A stretch of DNA of 64,000 nucleotides, from NCBI RefSeq assembly GCF_013337045.2, contig NZ_CP118259.1, positions 1,364,001 through 1,428,000 of the forward strand, given 5' to 3'. The notes below the pieces were generated by a model. The model was not told where the DNA came from. It saw only the letters and a program-made list of their open reading frames with translations, and made no database searches. Shown piece after piece: positions 9,484 through 17,786 of this stretch (position 1 is the first letter of the stretch; each line of letters opens with the position of its first letter). Source of the DNA: Agrobacterium vitis (lineage in GTDB: Bacteria; Pseudomonadota; Alphaproteobacteria; Rhizobiales; Rhizobiaceae). Made by a program: the position numbers and the translations under genes.

Positions 9484-9512
9484 AAAAAGGCGAGCAGAGG
9501 CGCTCGCCTTTT
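9484..9512 (-). terminator. Rho-independent terminator of znuA
   Basis: An 11-bp perfect stem (AAAAGGCGAGC and its complement) with a six-base loop lies just downstream of the znuA stop; on the minus strand it ends in a run of five T. It insulates znuA from zigA, so zigA must be transcribed from its own Zur-controlled promoter. Confidence 0.88.
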
Positions 9513-9526
9513 GGTTGTTGCGTCTG

Positions 9527-10492
9527 TCAGCCCTTCAGGCAGGTGGTCATGGCGGTTGCGAGATCCGTCATCAGGGCGGGATAGAGGTCAGGGCCATCAG
9601 CTATTCCCGTGCCAAGCGGGTCAAGCGTGCCGGTACGGGCATTGCTGCCTTCAGACACCACCTTGATCAGTTTCGGCGCAAATTGCGGCTCGGCAAAAAT
9701 GCAAGCCGCGTCCAGCGATTTGACCTTGGCGTGAATGGCGGCCACACGTTCAGCGCCGGGAGCCTTTTCCGGGCTGACGGTGACGGAGCCGGCAACCGTA
9801 ACATGGTAGCGGTGCTCGAAATATTGATAGGCGTCATGGAAGACGATGAAAGGCTTGTCCTTGACCGGGGCCAGCATGGTGGCAATCTGCTTGTCCATGG
9901 CATCGACCTGCGCCTGGAACTGAACAAGATTTTCGGCATAAAGCGGAGCATTGGCCTTGTCCGCGCTGCTCAAGGCTTCGGCGATGGTTGCGGCCATCGC
10001 CTTGGCATTGTCAGGGTCGAGCCAGATATGCATGTCATTGATGCCATGCTCGTCTTCATGGTCATGCCCGTGGCCTTTGTCGTGGTCATGTCCATGCCCG
10101 GCTTCGTGCGCATCGCCATCGTCATGGGCCTCGAAAGGACCACCCTCGCGCAGGGGCAGCAGTTCCACGCCCTTGGCCTCGGCCAGCGCCACCACTTTGG
10201 CCTTGCCTGCCAGCGCATCCAGCGGCTTGTCGAGAAAGGTTTCCAGCCCCGGCCCGACCCAGAATATCAGGTCGGCCTGTTGCAGTGCCTTGGCCTTGGA
10301 AGGCTTCAAGCTGTAATCATGCGGGGAACCGGCACCTTCGACCAGAAGATGCGGCGTGCCAGCTCCTTTCATGATCGCGGCGACGATGGAATTGACCGGT
10401 TTGATCGAAGCAACCACATCAGGGGCGGCGACGGCTATGCCGGGCGCGAGCAGAAGCATGGGGATAAGGCTGAGCAGGGGCATTGTCTTCAC
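9527..10492 (-). CDS. znuA: Zinc ABC transporter substrate-binding protein ZnuA
   Basis: A 321-residue periplasmic zinc-binding protein (cluster A-I). A signal peptide (MPLLSLIPMLLLAPGIAVAA) precedes the mature part; zinc ligands are expected from PHDYSLKP (first His), the MHIWLDP histidine, and the FHDAYQYFEHRY region. A His/Asp/Glu-rich loop at about residues 117-147, with GHGHDHDKGHGHDH, is typical of ZnuA and is thought to recruit or sense zinc. The start is uncertain: GTG 10492 gives a normal signal peptide, while TTG 10498 and ATG 10552 are possible; the last overlaps the Zur box. Divergent from znuC, with a shared Zur box. Confidence 0.95.
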   Translation of the reverse strand: MKTMPLLSLIPMLLLAPGIAVAAPDVVASIKPVNSIVAAIMKGAGTPHLLVEGAGSPHDYSLKPSKAKALQQADLIFWVGPGLETFLDKPLDALAGKAKVVALAEAKGVELLPLREGGPFEAHDDGDAHEAGHGHDHDKGHGHDHEDEHGINDMHIWLDPDNAKAMAATIAEALSSADKANAPLYAENLVQFQAQVDAMDKQIATMLAPVKDKPFIVFHDAYQYFEHRYHVTVAGSVTVSPEKAPGAERVAAIHAKVKSLDAACIFAEPQFAPKLIKVVSEGSNARTGTLDPLGTGIADGPDLYPALMTDLATAMTTCLKG

Positions 10493-10550
10493 AGGCAAGG
10501 CGGTCTCCAATTTATATATGCGAAAGCAAGGACAGTTCCTTGTATGGGAC

Positions 10551-10567
10551 ATGTAATGTTATTACAT
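10551..10567. promoter_or_regulatory. Zur box between znuA and znuC
   Basis: ATGTAATGTTATTACAT is a perfect 7-3-7 palindrome in the divergent znuA/znuC region. One operator can repress both transcripts. It shares this 17-base sequence with the zigA box. A second, weaker dyad (CGTAACG-CTA-TAACGTG) follows at about 10574-10590 and may be a promoter element or an auxiliary site. Confidence 0.9.
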
Positions 10568-10635
10568 TGATTGCGTAACGCTATAACGTGTGTCATAGCC
10601 GGTTGCAACACTCAATCTGTGGAGTTTCGGTATCC

Positions 10636-11595
10636 GTGTTGAAGGTGCTGGGTGAAAAGCCATTGGTGACATTGCGCAATGCCGGCATCAGGCGCGGCGG
10701 GCGCTGGCTGGTGCGCGGTGTCGAGCTTTCGATCCGCAAAGGGGAGCTTGTCACCCTGATCGGCCCAAACGGATCGGGCAAATCGACAACAGCGAAAATG
10801 GCGCTAGGCGTGCTGAAGCCCGACGAGGGTGAGGTGTTGCGTGAGCGGGCGTTTACGGTTGGTTATGTGCCGCAAAAACTGAGCATCGACTGGACCATGC
10901 CGCTCACTGTAGACCGGCTGATGACCCTGACCGTCAAGCTTTCGAGGGCGGAGATCGAGGCTGCTTTGGAGGCCGTCGGCATTTCCCATCTGCTGCGCGC
11001 CGAAGTTCAGCATTTGTCCGGTGGCGAATTCCAGCGGGCGCTGCTGGCGCGTGCTCTGGCCCGCAAGCCGGACCTGCTGGTGCTGGATGAGCCGGTGCAG
11101 GGTGTGGATTTTGCCGGTGAAATCGCCCTTTACGAATTGATCGCCGATATCAGGCGCAAGACCGGTTGCGGCGTGCTGTTGATTTCACACGATCTGCATA
11201 TGGTGATGGCCGAGACTGATATCGTTGTGTGCCTGAATGGCCATGTCTGCTGCCGTGGCACGCCGGATGTCGTTAGCCAAAGCCCGGAATATCAGCGGCT
11301 GTTCGGGGCTGCTGCGGCGCGCACGCTTGCCGTCTACAATCATCGCCATGATCATACGCATCTGCCGGATGGCCGGGTCCAGCATCTGGATGGATCGGTG
11401 ACTGATCACTGCCATCCTGATGACGGCCATCATCATGGCATGGGTGAGAAGGGCCATCATCATGGCCGGAGTGAGGAGCACCATAATCATCATCACGATG
11501 ACGCGCTTGAGGTTGAAGAGAACCATCACGATCATCATCACCACGGCGAGGGGCCATCGGTGACTTCGGGAAGGGGTGACCGTCATGATGGATGA
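10636..11595 (+). CDS. znuC: Zinc ABC transporter ATP-binding protein ZnuC
   Basis: A 319-residue ATPase of the zinc importer. Walker A is GPNGSGKST (residues 43-51), signature LSGGEFQRALLARALA, Walker B LLVLDEPVQGVD, switch His in LLISHDLHMV. From about residue 236 to the end there is a long histidine-rich tail with repeated HH/HD motifs, as in other rhizobial ZnuC proteins, possibly a cytoplasmic zinc buffer or sensor. GTG 10636 is chosen because the family begins near this point and GGAG lies 11 bases upstream; GTG 10588 would add 16 atypical residues. The 3' end overlaps znuB by 11 bases. Confidence 0.94.
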   Translation: MLKVLGEKPLVTLRNAGIRRGGRWLVRGVELSIRKGELVTLIGPNGSGKSTTAKMALGVLKPDEGEVLRERAFTVGYVPQKLSIDWTMPLTVDRLMTLTVKLSRAEIEAALEAVGISHLLRAEVQHLSGGEFQRALLARALARKPDLLVLDEPVQGVDFAGEIALYELIADIRRKTGCGVLLISHDLHMVMAETDIVVCLNGHVCCRGTPDVVSQSPEYQRLFGAAAARTLAVYNHRHDHTHLPDGRVQHLDGSVTDHCHPDDGHHHGMGEKGHHHGRSEEHHNHHHDDALEVEENHHDHHHHGEGPSVTSGRGDRHDG

Positions 11596-12397
11596 TTTCT
11601 TCGTTCGGGCTCTGCTGGCAGGAGTCGGGCTGGCGCTCACGGTTGGGCCGCTTGGCTGCTTCGTGATCTGGCGGCGCATGGCTTATTTCGGCGATACGAT
11701 GGCACATTCCTCGTTGCTCGGCGTGGCGCTGTCGCTGCTGTTTTCCGTCAATCTGACGCTCAGCGTGTTTCTGGTCGCGGCAATTGTCTCGCTGCTGCTG
11801 TTGCTGTTGCAGAACCGGCGCGGGCTTTCCGCCGATGCGCTGCTGGGTATTCTCAGCCACGCGACGCTGGCCATCGGCCTTGTTTTGGTTGCCTTCATGA
11901 CCTGGGTGCGGGTCGATTTGATGGCCTATCTATTCGGGGATATTCTGGCCGTGACGCCGCAGGATATCGCCACCGTCTGGATTGGCGGGCTCGGCGTCAT
12001 CCTGTGCCTTTGCCTGTTGTGGAGGCCCTTGCTGGCGGCCACCGTCAATGAGGATGTCGCTGAGGCGGAAGGCTTGAAACCAGCGCGGGCCAGGCTGATC
12101 TTCATGCTGCTGATGGCCGTGGTGATTGCTATCGCCATGAAAGTCGTCGGTATTCTGTTGATTACGGCGTTGCTGATCATTCCGGCTGCAACCGCCCGGC
12201 GGTTTTCCATGACACCGGAAATCATGGCGGTTCTGGCGTCGGTCATCGGTGCGGTTGCCGTGGTTGGCGGCCTGTTCGGGTCACTGACCTATGATACGCC
12301 CTCTGGCCCCTCTATCGTGGTGGCCGCCCTTGTCCTGTTTATTCTCAGCTTGCTGCCGATACGCCGTTTTTCAACGGCTGCCGTGAAGAAAGGATGA
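11585..12397 (+). CDS. znuB: Zinc ABC transporter permease ZnuB
   Basis: A 270-residue integral membrane protein of the ABC-3 permease family with about eight hydrophobic segments; MAYFGDTMAHSSLLGVALS near the N-terminus and GILLITALLIIPAATAR near residue 195 are family signatures. It forms the channel through which ZnuA-bound zinc is passed inward. The start at ATG 11585 lies inside the end of znuC, preceded by GGAAGGGG; ATG 11588 is equally possible. Translationally coupled to znuC and followed after 7 bases by zur. Confidence 0.94.
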   Translation: MMDDFFVRALLAGVGLALTVGPLGCFVIWRRMAYFGDTMAHSSLLGVALSLLFSVNLTLSVFLVAAIVSLLLLLLQNRRGLSADALLGILSHATLAIGLVLVAFMTWVRVDLMAYLFGDILAVTPQDIATVWIGGLGVILCLCLLWRPLLAATVNEDVAEAEGLKPARARLIFMLLMAVVIAIAMKVVGILLITALLIIPAATARRFSMTPEIMAVLASVIGAVAVVGGLFGSLTYDTPSGPSIVVAALVLFILSLLPIRRFSTAAVKKG

Positions 12398-12404
12398 TCG
12401 TCCG

Positions 12405-12803
12405 ATGTCCACACCGCAATTGACCCGCAATCAGAGCCTGGTGTTTCAGGCGCTTGAAAAAGCAGATGGCCCGCTTTCGGCCTATACGATCCTTGACAAG
12501 CTACGCGACAGCGGTTTTCGCGCCCCGCTACAGGTTTACCGGGCGCTGGAAAAACTGCTGGAATTCGGCCTTGTCCATCGGCTGGAGAGCCTCAACGCTT
12601 TCGTTGTCTGCTCCCACCTCCAGCATGATTGCTGCGACCATGGAACCGTGGCCTTTGCGATCTGTAGCAAATGCGGGCAGGTCAAGGAGTTTCACGATCA
12701 CTCCATCGACCATCGACTGGGCGATTGGTCGAAGGGCCAGGGTTTCAAGGCCGAGAAAACCACAATCGAAATTCGCGGTATCTGCGCGGAGTGCCTCGTC
12801 TGA
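12405..12803 (+). CDS. zur: Zinc uptake regulator Zur (Fur family)
   Basis: A 132-residue Fur-family repressor. The N-terminal winged helix (QSLVFQALEKADGPLSAYTI, with VYRALEKLLEFGLVHR as the recognition region) is followed by the dimer domain. The structural zinc site is likely formed by CSKCG and the C-terminal CAEC pair; regulatory ligands are probably in SHLQHDCCDHG and EFHDHSIDH. Last gene of the znuC-znuB-zur operon, so Zur represses its own synthesis through the shared box. Position and short length (Fur itself is about 140-150) agree with Zur rather than Fur or Irr. Confidence 0.93.
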   Translation: MSTPQLTRNQSLVFQALEKADGPLSAYTILDKLRDSGFRAPLQVYRALEKLLEFGLVHRLESLNAFVVCSHLQHDCCDHGTVAFAICSKCGQVKEFHDHSIDHRLGDWSKGQGFKAEKTTIEIRGICAECLV

Positions 12804-12813
12804 AATTACTGTT

Positions 12814-13341
12814 TCAGAGCGGTTTCAGTTCCCTGGCGAAGCATTGCCAGTTGGCGATGTAGTTTTGCGCGGAGCGCTTGAGGCCTTCCACGGCCTTGTC
12901 ATCGAGAGTGCGTATGGCGCGGGCCGGTGAGCCGACAATCAGGGAGTTGTCGGGAAATTCCTTGCCCTCGGTAATCAGCGCATTGGCACCGATAAGGCAG
13001 TTATTGCCGATCCTGGCGCCGTTCAGAACAGTAGCGCCCATGCCCACCAGCGTGTTGTTGCCCAGAATGCAGCCGTGAATGATGGCATTGTGGCCAATTG
13101 TGCATCCTTGGCCGATGGTTGCCGGAAAGCCCATATCGGTGTGAATGGTGACGTTTTCCTGCACATTGGAGCCTGCGCCGATGGTGATTGGCTCATTGTC
13201 GCCCCGCAGCACCGCACCAAACCAGATGCCAACATCCTCACCGATGACCACATTACCGATGACCTGCGCATTGGGTGCGACCCAGTAACGGTCGGCGGAA
13301 GGCAGATGCGGTTTTAGATCCCCGAGGGTGTAAAGCGGCAT
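12814..13341 (-). CDS. Gamma-carbonic anhydrase family protein (YrdA-like)
   Basis: A 175-residue left-handed beta-helix protein made of hexapeptide repeats (for example IGNNCLIGANALI, VGMGATVLNG). The three zinc-ligand histidines of gamma-class carbonic anhydrases are present in TIHTD, IGHNA and IIHG. Biological activity of the YrdA/PaaY branch is often weak or unclear. The start at ATG 13341 is chosen because AAAGGA precedes it; upstream frame to 13449 lacks family similarity. It converges with zur (10-base gap), and nothing suggests it is part of the zinc regulon. Confidence 0.9.
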   Translation of the reverse strand: MPLYTLGDLKPHLPSADRYWVAPNAQVIGNVVIGEDVGIWFGAVLRGDNEPITIGAGSNVQENVTIHTDMGFPATIGQGCTIGHNAIIHGCILGNNTLVGMGATVLNGARIGNNCLIGANALITEGKEFPDNSLIVGSPARAIRTLDDKAVEGLKRSAQNYIANWQCFARELKPL

Positions 13342-13457
13342 GATGGCAGGTCCTTTTATCGATCTGCCACCGATCTTTCGGGATAAGCCCAAGAAAAGCA
13401 AGAGCTTTGAACCTGATGGGAAATGGCGATACATGCCGCGCCATGGCAATGAGATCC

Positions 13458-13481
13458 GGGCCGGGCGTGCGTGTCCGGCCC
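13458..13481 (-). terminator. Weak hairpin downstream of small secreted protein gene
   Basis: GGGCCGG and CCGGCCC form a 7-bp stem with a 10-base loop just after the stop of the minus-strand gene at 13498. There is no T tract, so terminator function is uncertain. Confidence 0.3.
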
Positions 13482-13497
13482 TGTCACGACGGATATG

Positions 13498-13866
13498 TCA
13501 GCGGACGTAGAGCACGAAGCTGCCATCGGATGCTTCGTCGGCGTAAATCACATTCTTGAGCTCTACATTCTGTGACAGCAATTGCCTGCGCAGAACCGGG
13601 TTTTCGCGAATGGCGGCCTGGACGTCACGCGCTTGCGGGCTGCTAGGCGTCAGAGACCCGAGAAAGTCCTGAAATGTGTCGTGCTTTTCGATCTCATCCG
13701 GTGTGCTGATCATGATGCGGGGATTGTGAGCTCTTGCCAGCGCCCTGTCAGCAGCAGACATGGCTGCATGGCTGGCTCCAGTCATCGCTGCGGTTGCGAG
13801 AACGGCGGCAAGAGAAATTTTGGCAAAACGAGACTTGGCAGTGCGAGAGTTGGCAATGCAAGACAT
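13498..13866 (-). CDS. Small secreted protein of unknown function
   Basis: A 122-residue protein with a long basic N-terminus and a clear signal peptide ending in TGASHA-AM, so the mature part is about 85 residues and periplasmic. The mature region is hydrophilic and predicted helical (DVQAAIRENPVLRRQLLSQN), ending in a short beta-like segment GSFVLYVR. I do not recognise a characterised family. It stands alone between a gamma-carbonic anhydrase gene and another unknown gene, with GGAGG about 8 bases before its ATG supporting the start. Confidence 0.6.
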   Translation of the reverse strand: MSCIANSRTAKSRFAKISLAAVLATAAMTGASHAAMSAADRALARAHNPRIMISTPDEIEKHDTFQDFLGSLTPSSPQARDVQAAIRENPVLRRQLLSQNVELKNVIYADEASDGSFVLYVR

Positions 13867-13945
13867 GGGTTCACTCCTCCAGGAACAAAACCGGCGAGAA
13901 AAACTCGTTAGCCGGTGAAGGAGATCCTCGCGCTTAATCCGATCA

Positions 13946-13976
13946 AATCCAATTCACCAGCGAGTGAGATTGGATT
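13946..13976 (-). terminator. Imperfect inverted repeat, likely terminator of 14049-14348 gene
   Basis: AATCCAAT-TCAC and GTGA-G-ATTGGATT pair as a 12-bp stem with one bulged base and a six-base loop. On the minus strand it follows the 14049 stop by about 70 bases and is followed by TTTGATC. It could equally be a protein-binding site. Confidence 0.4.
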
Positions 13977-14048
13977 AATTCTTGGTCATGTTCGCCGAGG
14001 CAGCGGACATGTGATCTGCTCAAACTTGCTCGTTCGGGGCCTATGGTT

Positions 14049-14348
14049 TTACCGCAGCCGTAGCTTTACCGGTACCCGACGGGAATGCGGGTGCAGATGC
14101 AGGTGAATACTTGCTTCCGGCTGAGAATAGCGCCATGCACGCGCACCGTGGCAGAGGAGCAGGTTCATCAGATCCCGCGTCTTGGCACGCGGCTTGTTGA
14201 TGCCATCGGCCAGCCTTATCGCCGCCTCATGCAGCGGGTTGAGGCCGGCGCGCGGGTTGAAGCGAAACGCCGGATCACCGCCAACTGCGTGTTCGGCTGC
14301 CTGGTCCACGACCTGGCCGGTGTTCAGGTGGTTTTCATTGCTTGCCAT
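14049..14348 (-). CDS. Hypothetical protein, 99 residues
   Basis: Not recognised. The protein starts MASNENHLNTGQVVDQAAEH and is preceded by GAGG at 8 bases, which supports the start and the gene itself. The middle contains AFRFNPRAGLNPLHEAAIRLADG and the end is basic and histidine-rich (SIHLHLHPHSRR). It has no signal peptide or membrane segment. An overlapping frame on the opposite strand is open too, so coding status is moderately certain only. It lies between a small secreted protein gene and a DacF-like gene on the same strand. Confidence 0.5.
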   Translation of the reverse strand: MASNENHLNTGQVVDQAAEHAVGGDPAFRFNPRAGLNPLHEAAIRLADGINKPRAKTRDLMNLLLCHGARAWRYSQPEASIHLHLHPHSRRVPVKLRLR

Positions 14349-14435
14349 GATTACATCCTCGTACGCATTACATTTCGAGGTGAACTGACCGGACCTTGCG
14401 CAAACACCTGCGCAGGCCACGGTAAGACAGAGTGA

Positions 14436-15899
14436 CTACTGCATTGCGGCCCAGCAGCTGACGCCTGCCTTTTTCAGGCGATTGCAGGCATTGATCGCAG
14501 ATTTCTGATCATCGAAGCCGACGAACCGGGCACGATAAACCTGGGATGCTCCCTCGCCATAGGCCATGGCGAAAGGTCGCGCACCCTTGAGTGAAATACC
14601 GCTCTTGGCACGGGCGCTTTTCAGCAGGTCCATCGCCGCTTCCTGGCTACCCGAAACACCGATCTGGACGGTCCAGCCAGAAGGTGCCGCAGCTGGGGCC
14701 TGGGTGGAGAACGTGACTGTATGGTCGACATCGGCTGGCGGCTTGGGTCCAGATGACTTGGAATGGCGCGATGCACTTTTGCGGGTCTGCGGCATGGGAG
14801 CCGCTTCTGTTTCCAGGGCCTGGCTTGCCTCCGCTTGCTTGGCAAGAGCGGCAACCGCATCATTGGCGCCTCCGCCACCGGCATAAGCTGTTTCGCTCAG
14901 GCTTCCCGTATCATAGCGTCCGCCCGGCACGGGTACGCCGGATTGAGGCAATTGCGGTGCAACGGCGGTTTCGCGGGCGACAGGTGCCATCGGCTCCGGT
15001 ACGGTGCTTTGGCGGGCAATAAGCGGGCTTGCGCCACCACGACGGGATGCTTCCGGCAGATAGGTTGCCATCAGTTTCCGCATCTGGTTGTCGCGTGCGG
15101 CGCCGGAGGCACCACCCAACACCACGCCAACCACGGATTTGCCGTCGATCTGCAAGGAGGTGACGAGGTTGAAGCCGGAGGCATTGGTAAAGCCGGTTTT
15201 GATTCCGTCGACGCCGCGCACCGAGCCGATGAGGCGATTGTGATTGCCGATCACCTGGCGGCCATAGGTGAAGCTGCGGGTGGAAAAGTAAGCGTAATAT
15301 TGCGGAAAATGCTGTCTTAGCGCCATGCCCAGCCGCGCTTGGTCGCGGGCCGTGGTCATCTGGCCGGAGTTTGGCAGGCCATTCGCATTGCGATAGGTGG
15401 TGCGGGACATGCCAAGTGCGCGCGCCTTGGATGTCATCATCTGGGCAAACCGAGCCTCGGAGCCGCCGAGATATTCGCCGAACGCTGTTGCCGCGTCATT
15501 GGCGGAGCGGGTGACGAGGGCCTGAATGCCTTGCTCTACGGTAAAGCTGCCGCCGGGCCTAAGGCCAAGCTTGGATGGCGGTTCGGAGGCAGCATGGGCT
15601 GACACGGGAACAGAGGAGTTCAACCGGATCCGGCCTTTTTCCAGCGCTTCGAAAACCAGATACAGGGTCATCATCTTGGTGAGCGATGCCGGATAGCGCA
15701 GGCTGTCAGCATCGGTGGCGCGCAAAACCTTGCCGTTATTCACATCCACGACGATGTCGGCATAGCGCGATGCAGCGGCGGCCTCAGAAGCCGGAGCCAC
15801 CAACGTGGCGCAGACCAGAGCCACGGTGAGAGAGACACGCATGACAGGCCGAACAATCATGTTTCGACCAAGGAGGCTAGCAACTCGCATATTCACCAC
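14436..15899 (-). CDS. D-alanyl-D-alanine carboxypeptidase (DacF/PBP5 type) with SPOR domain
   Basis: A 487-residue exported penicillin-binding protein that trims pentapeptides in peptidoglycan. After a signal peptide ending near SEAAAAS the peptidase S11 motifs are in order: SLTK (about residue 72, nucleophile Ser), SAN (about 130) and KTG (about 233). A Pro/Ala/Ser-rich linker leads to a C-terminal SPOR domain (GWTVQIGVSGSQEAAMDLL onward), which binds denuded glycan at division sites. GTG 15899 has AGGA nine bases upstream; ATG 15890 and 15860 are alternatives. The class C region of PBP5 appears replaced by linker plus SPOR, common in rhizobia. Confidence 0.9.
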   Translation of the reverse strand: MVNMRVASLLGRNMIVRPVMRVSLTVALVCATLVAPASEAAAASRYADIVVDVNNGKVLRATDADSLRYPASLTKMMTLYLVFEALEKGRIRLNSSVPVSAHAASEPPSKLGLRPGGSFTVEQGIQALVTRSANDAATAFGEYLGGSEARFAQMMTSKARALGMSRTTYRNANGLPNSGQMTTARDQARLGMALRQHFPQYYAYFSTRSFTYGRQVIGNHNRLIGSVRGVDGIKTGFTNASGFNLVTSLQIDGKSVVGVVLGGASGAARDNQMRKLMATYLPEASRRGGASPLIARQSTVPEPMAPVARETAVAPQLPQSGVPVPGGRYDTGSLSETAYAGGGGANDAVAALAKQAEASQALETEAAPMPQTRKSASRHSKSSGPKPPADVDHTVTFSTQAPAAAPSGWTVQIGVSGSQEAAMDLLKSARAKSGISLKGARPFAMAYGEGASQVYRARFVGFDDQKSAINACNRLKKAGVSCWAAMQ

Positions 15900-16129
15900 T
15901 GCACTCTTTCCTGAATTCCAGCCCTGATCACGCATAGGGTCGGGGCGACATGCCCGATCTGGTGCTATGCGTATAAATTCCTGCTTTGGCCGCCCCCCAG
16001 CGACATATTTCCTGACGCTAACACCACAGCGTTACCAAGTGGTTTATGATGAACAACAGGTTGCCGGTCGCGGCTGCATTTTTCTAAAATTTTGCCGATT
16101 TCCATAAAAAATCTGGACCAAGCTCTGAT

Positions 16130-16924
16130 CTACTCACTCGACACCGTGAGGCGGGAGGCGACGAATGCTTCGACAGCGGTATCGATTTGCCGCCAGTCGG
16201 CCAATTTCTGGCGCGAAAACCGGTAAAGCACGCTGAGATCGTGACCGGCGTTGAGATCGCGCTGGCAGGTATCGACGGCTGGTCCGTCCTGTTGCAGCCC
16301 GGCTTGATCGGGTGAAAGGCAACGGATGGCGAAGTCCGGGCGACCCGGCCGTGGTGCAGTATAGAGAATTTCACCGTCATAGCCGCTGCCTGCCCGAAAG
16401 CGGTGGCCAGTCAGGCCAAAGGGGCCTGGCTGAGGCGCTCCTTCGAACAATTGCTTGTAGATAGGCTCAATCCGGCCGGACATGTCGCGTGACATGGTGC
16501 TCTGGGAAATCTGAAGGAAGATCAACTTGTTCGATTGGCTGACATCATCGAACCGCAGCCGGTCTGCCTGGCTATAGCCGCGCATTTCCGGCCAAGTCAG
16601 GGCCAGATCCACACGGGCGAGAGCGCCATCGTGGCGCTGACGTTGGAACCTTATGGTGTTGTCTTCAATGCGCAGATGATCAAGGCCAATGGTGATCGCC
16701 CGCGGTGTCGTGCTCGCGCTGCGCCGGTCACTTGTCAGTGCGCGGCCAATCCAGTCGCTGCCCAGAAACAGCGCCAGGGAAAAGACGAGGAGAAGGCCGA
16801 GAACCGCAAAACAAACGGTCAGCACCCTGGGAGAGATCAGGGGCTTCTCGATGTTGGCTGCGGGTGACTTGACGGCATGGTCCATGCTTCGACTGGCCTT
16901 TTCTTGGCTGCGCAACCCTTCCAC
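16130..16924 (-). CDS. Membrane-anchored hypothetical protein
   Basis: A 264-residue protein with a cytoplasmic N-terminus of about 35 residues, one transmembrane helix (LTVCFAVLGLLLVFSLALFL, about 34-53) and a large exported domain. The soluble part contains a conserved-looking RLRFDDVSQSNKLIFLQISQ segment and two cysteines in AIRCLSPDQ and DTCQRDL that could form a disulfide. I know such proteins only as rhizobial conserved hypotheticals. It lies upstream of nothing on the same strand closer than the carboxypeptidase gene, about 230 bases away. Function not assigned. Confidence 0.65.
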   Translation of the reverse strand: MEGLRSQEKASRSMDHAVKSPAANIEKPLISPRVLTVCFAVLGLLLVFSLALFLGSDWIGRALTSDRRSASTTPRAITIGLDHLRIEDNTIRFQRQRHDGALARVDLALTWPEMRGYSQADRLRFDDVSQSNKLIFLQISQSTMSRDMSGRIEPIYKQLFEGAPQPGPFGLTGHRFRAGSGYDGEILYTAPRPGRPDFAIRCLSPDQAGLQQDGPAVDTCQRDLNAGHDLSVLYRFSRQKLADWRQIDTAVEAFVASRLTVSSE

Positions 16925-17046
16925 GTCATCATGGGTGAGGCACTGGCCAACAACCTGAAAGACGGGACCCGAGTCGCGCCTGGAAGCATGGCCAGCGCAT
17001 GGTTAATGGCGCGTTAATGGCGCAGTTCTGTCCGTCTGCAATATCC

Positions 17047-17084
17047 AAAAAAGTGAGCCGGTTCCGTGGCAGCGGAACCGGCTC
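17047..17084 (-). terminator. Rho-independent terminator of BTLCP gene
   Basis: GAGCCGGTTCCG and CGGAACCGGCTC form a perfect 12-bp stem with a six-base loop; on the minus strand it is followed by ACTTTTTTGG. It lies about 90 bases downstream of the stop at 17172. Confidence 0.9.
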
Positions 17085-17171
17085 TTGGCCTTGGTCGGAC
17101 GGAGATGCGGGGACGACCGGGGCCAATATCTGCCAGATGTCGTGGATGCGGTCGCGTCCTCGCTTTGGCGG

Positions 17172-17786
17172 TCAGTTTTTCGGAAGGGCGGCAACCGTTG
17201 CAGCACGACCATCCTGGATCTTCATCCATTGCCCCGGATTGTCGGAGGACTGGCGTTTCAGGAAGGTATATTCCGTATCCGACCACAGCAGCACCTTGTT
17301 GCGCATGTTGTCGAGGATGAAATCACCCCGATCTGTGCGGACGGTCAGCACGGCATGGCCGTCGCCATTGGGTTGAAGTACCACGGTTATCAGCAGGTTG
17401 GATTCAGCTACGCCTTTGGCAATCAACTGACGGCGCTTGAGCAGCGCGTAATCTTCACAGTCGCCGGCAATGGTTGGGTATTCCCACCATTCCTCGACAC
17501 CGTAAAGCTCCATATCGGTTTCTGGCTTGATGGTGGTGTTGACGGTGTAGTTCACCTCAAGAATGTCCTGCCAGATCGCGGGCGTCAGTTGTTGCGGACC
17601 TCTATCGCTGCCGGAGGGTCGGCATTCGCTGGCATAACGCTGGCAGAACTCGTAATGGCCGATCGGCTGGCTGGCTTTGCCGTTGATTTTCATCGAAGGC
17701 TGGCCGGCAAAAGCCGCTTGTGCGCTGGCGAATGCCACGATAGCGGCGATGATGGCGAAACCTGTTGTTGTCTTCTTGTTCGTCAT
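17172..17786 (-). CDS. Transglutaminase-like cysteine protease (BTLCP, LapG-like)
   Basis: A 204-residue periplasmic protein of the bacterial transglutaminase-like cysteine proteinase family (PF06035). Signal peptide AIIAAIVAFASAQAAFA ends near residue 27. The catalytic triad is visible: Cys in GDCEDYALLKR, His in DGHAVLTVRT and Asp in DFILDNMRN. LapG, the studied relative, cleaves adhesins under control of the c-di-GMP receptor LapD; many rhizobial BTLCPs have no known substrate. The next gene upstream on the same strand encodes a PilZ protein, which hints at a c-di-GMP link, though 566 bases separate them. The acidic DCEDY motif around the active cysteine is intact. Confidence 0.88.
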   Translation of the reverse strand: MTNKKTTTGFAIIAAIVAFASAQAAFAGQPSMKINGKASQPIGHYEFCQRYASECRPSGSDRGPQQLTPAIWQDILEVNYTVNTTIKPETDMELYGVEEWWEYPTIAGDCEDYALLKRRQLIAKGVAESNLLITVVLQPNGDGHAVLTVRTDRGDFILDNMRNKVLLWSDTEYTFLKRQSSDNPGQWMKIQDGRAATVAALPKN

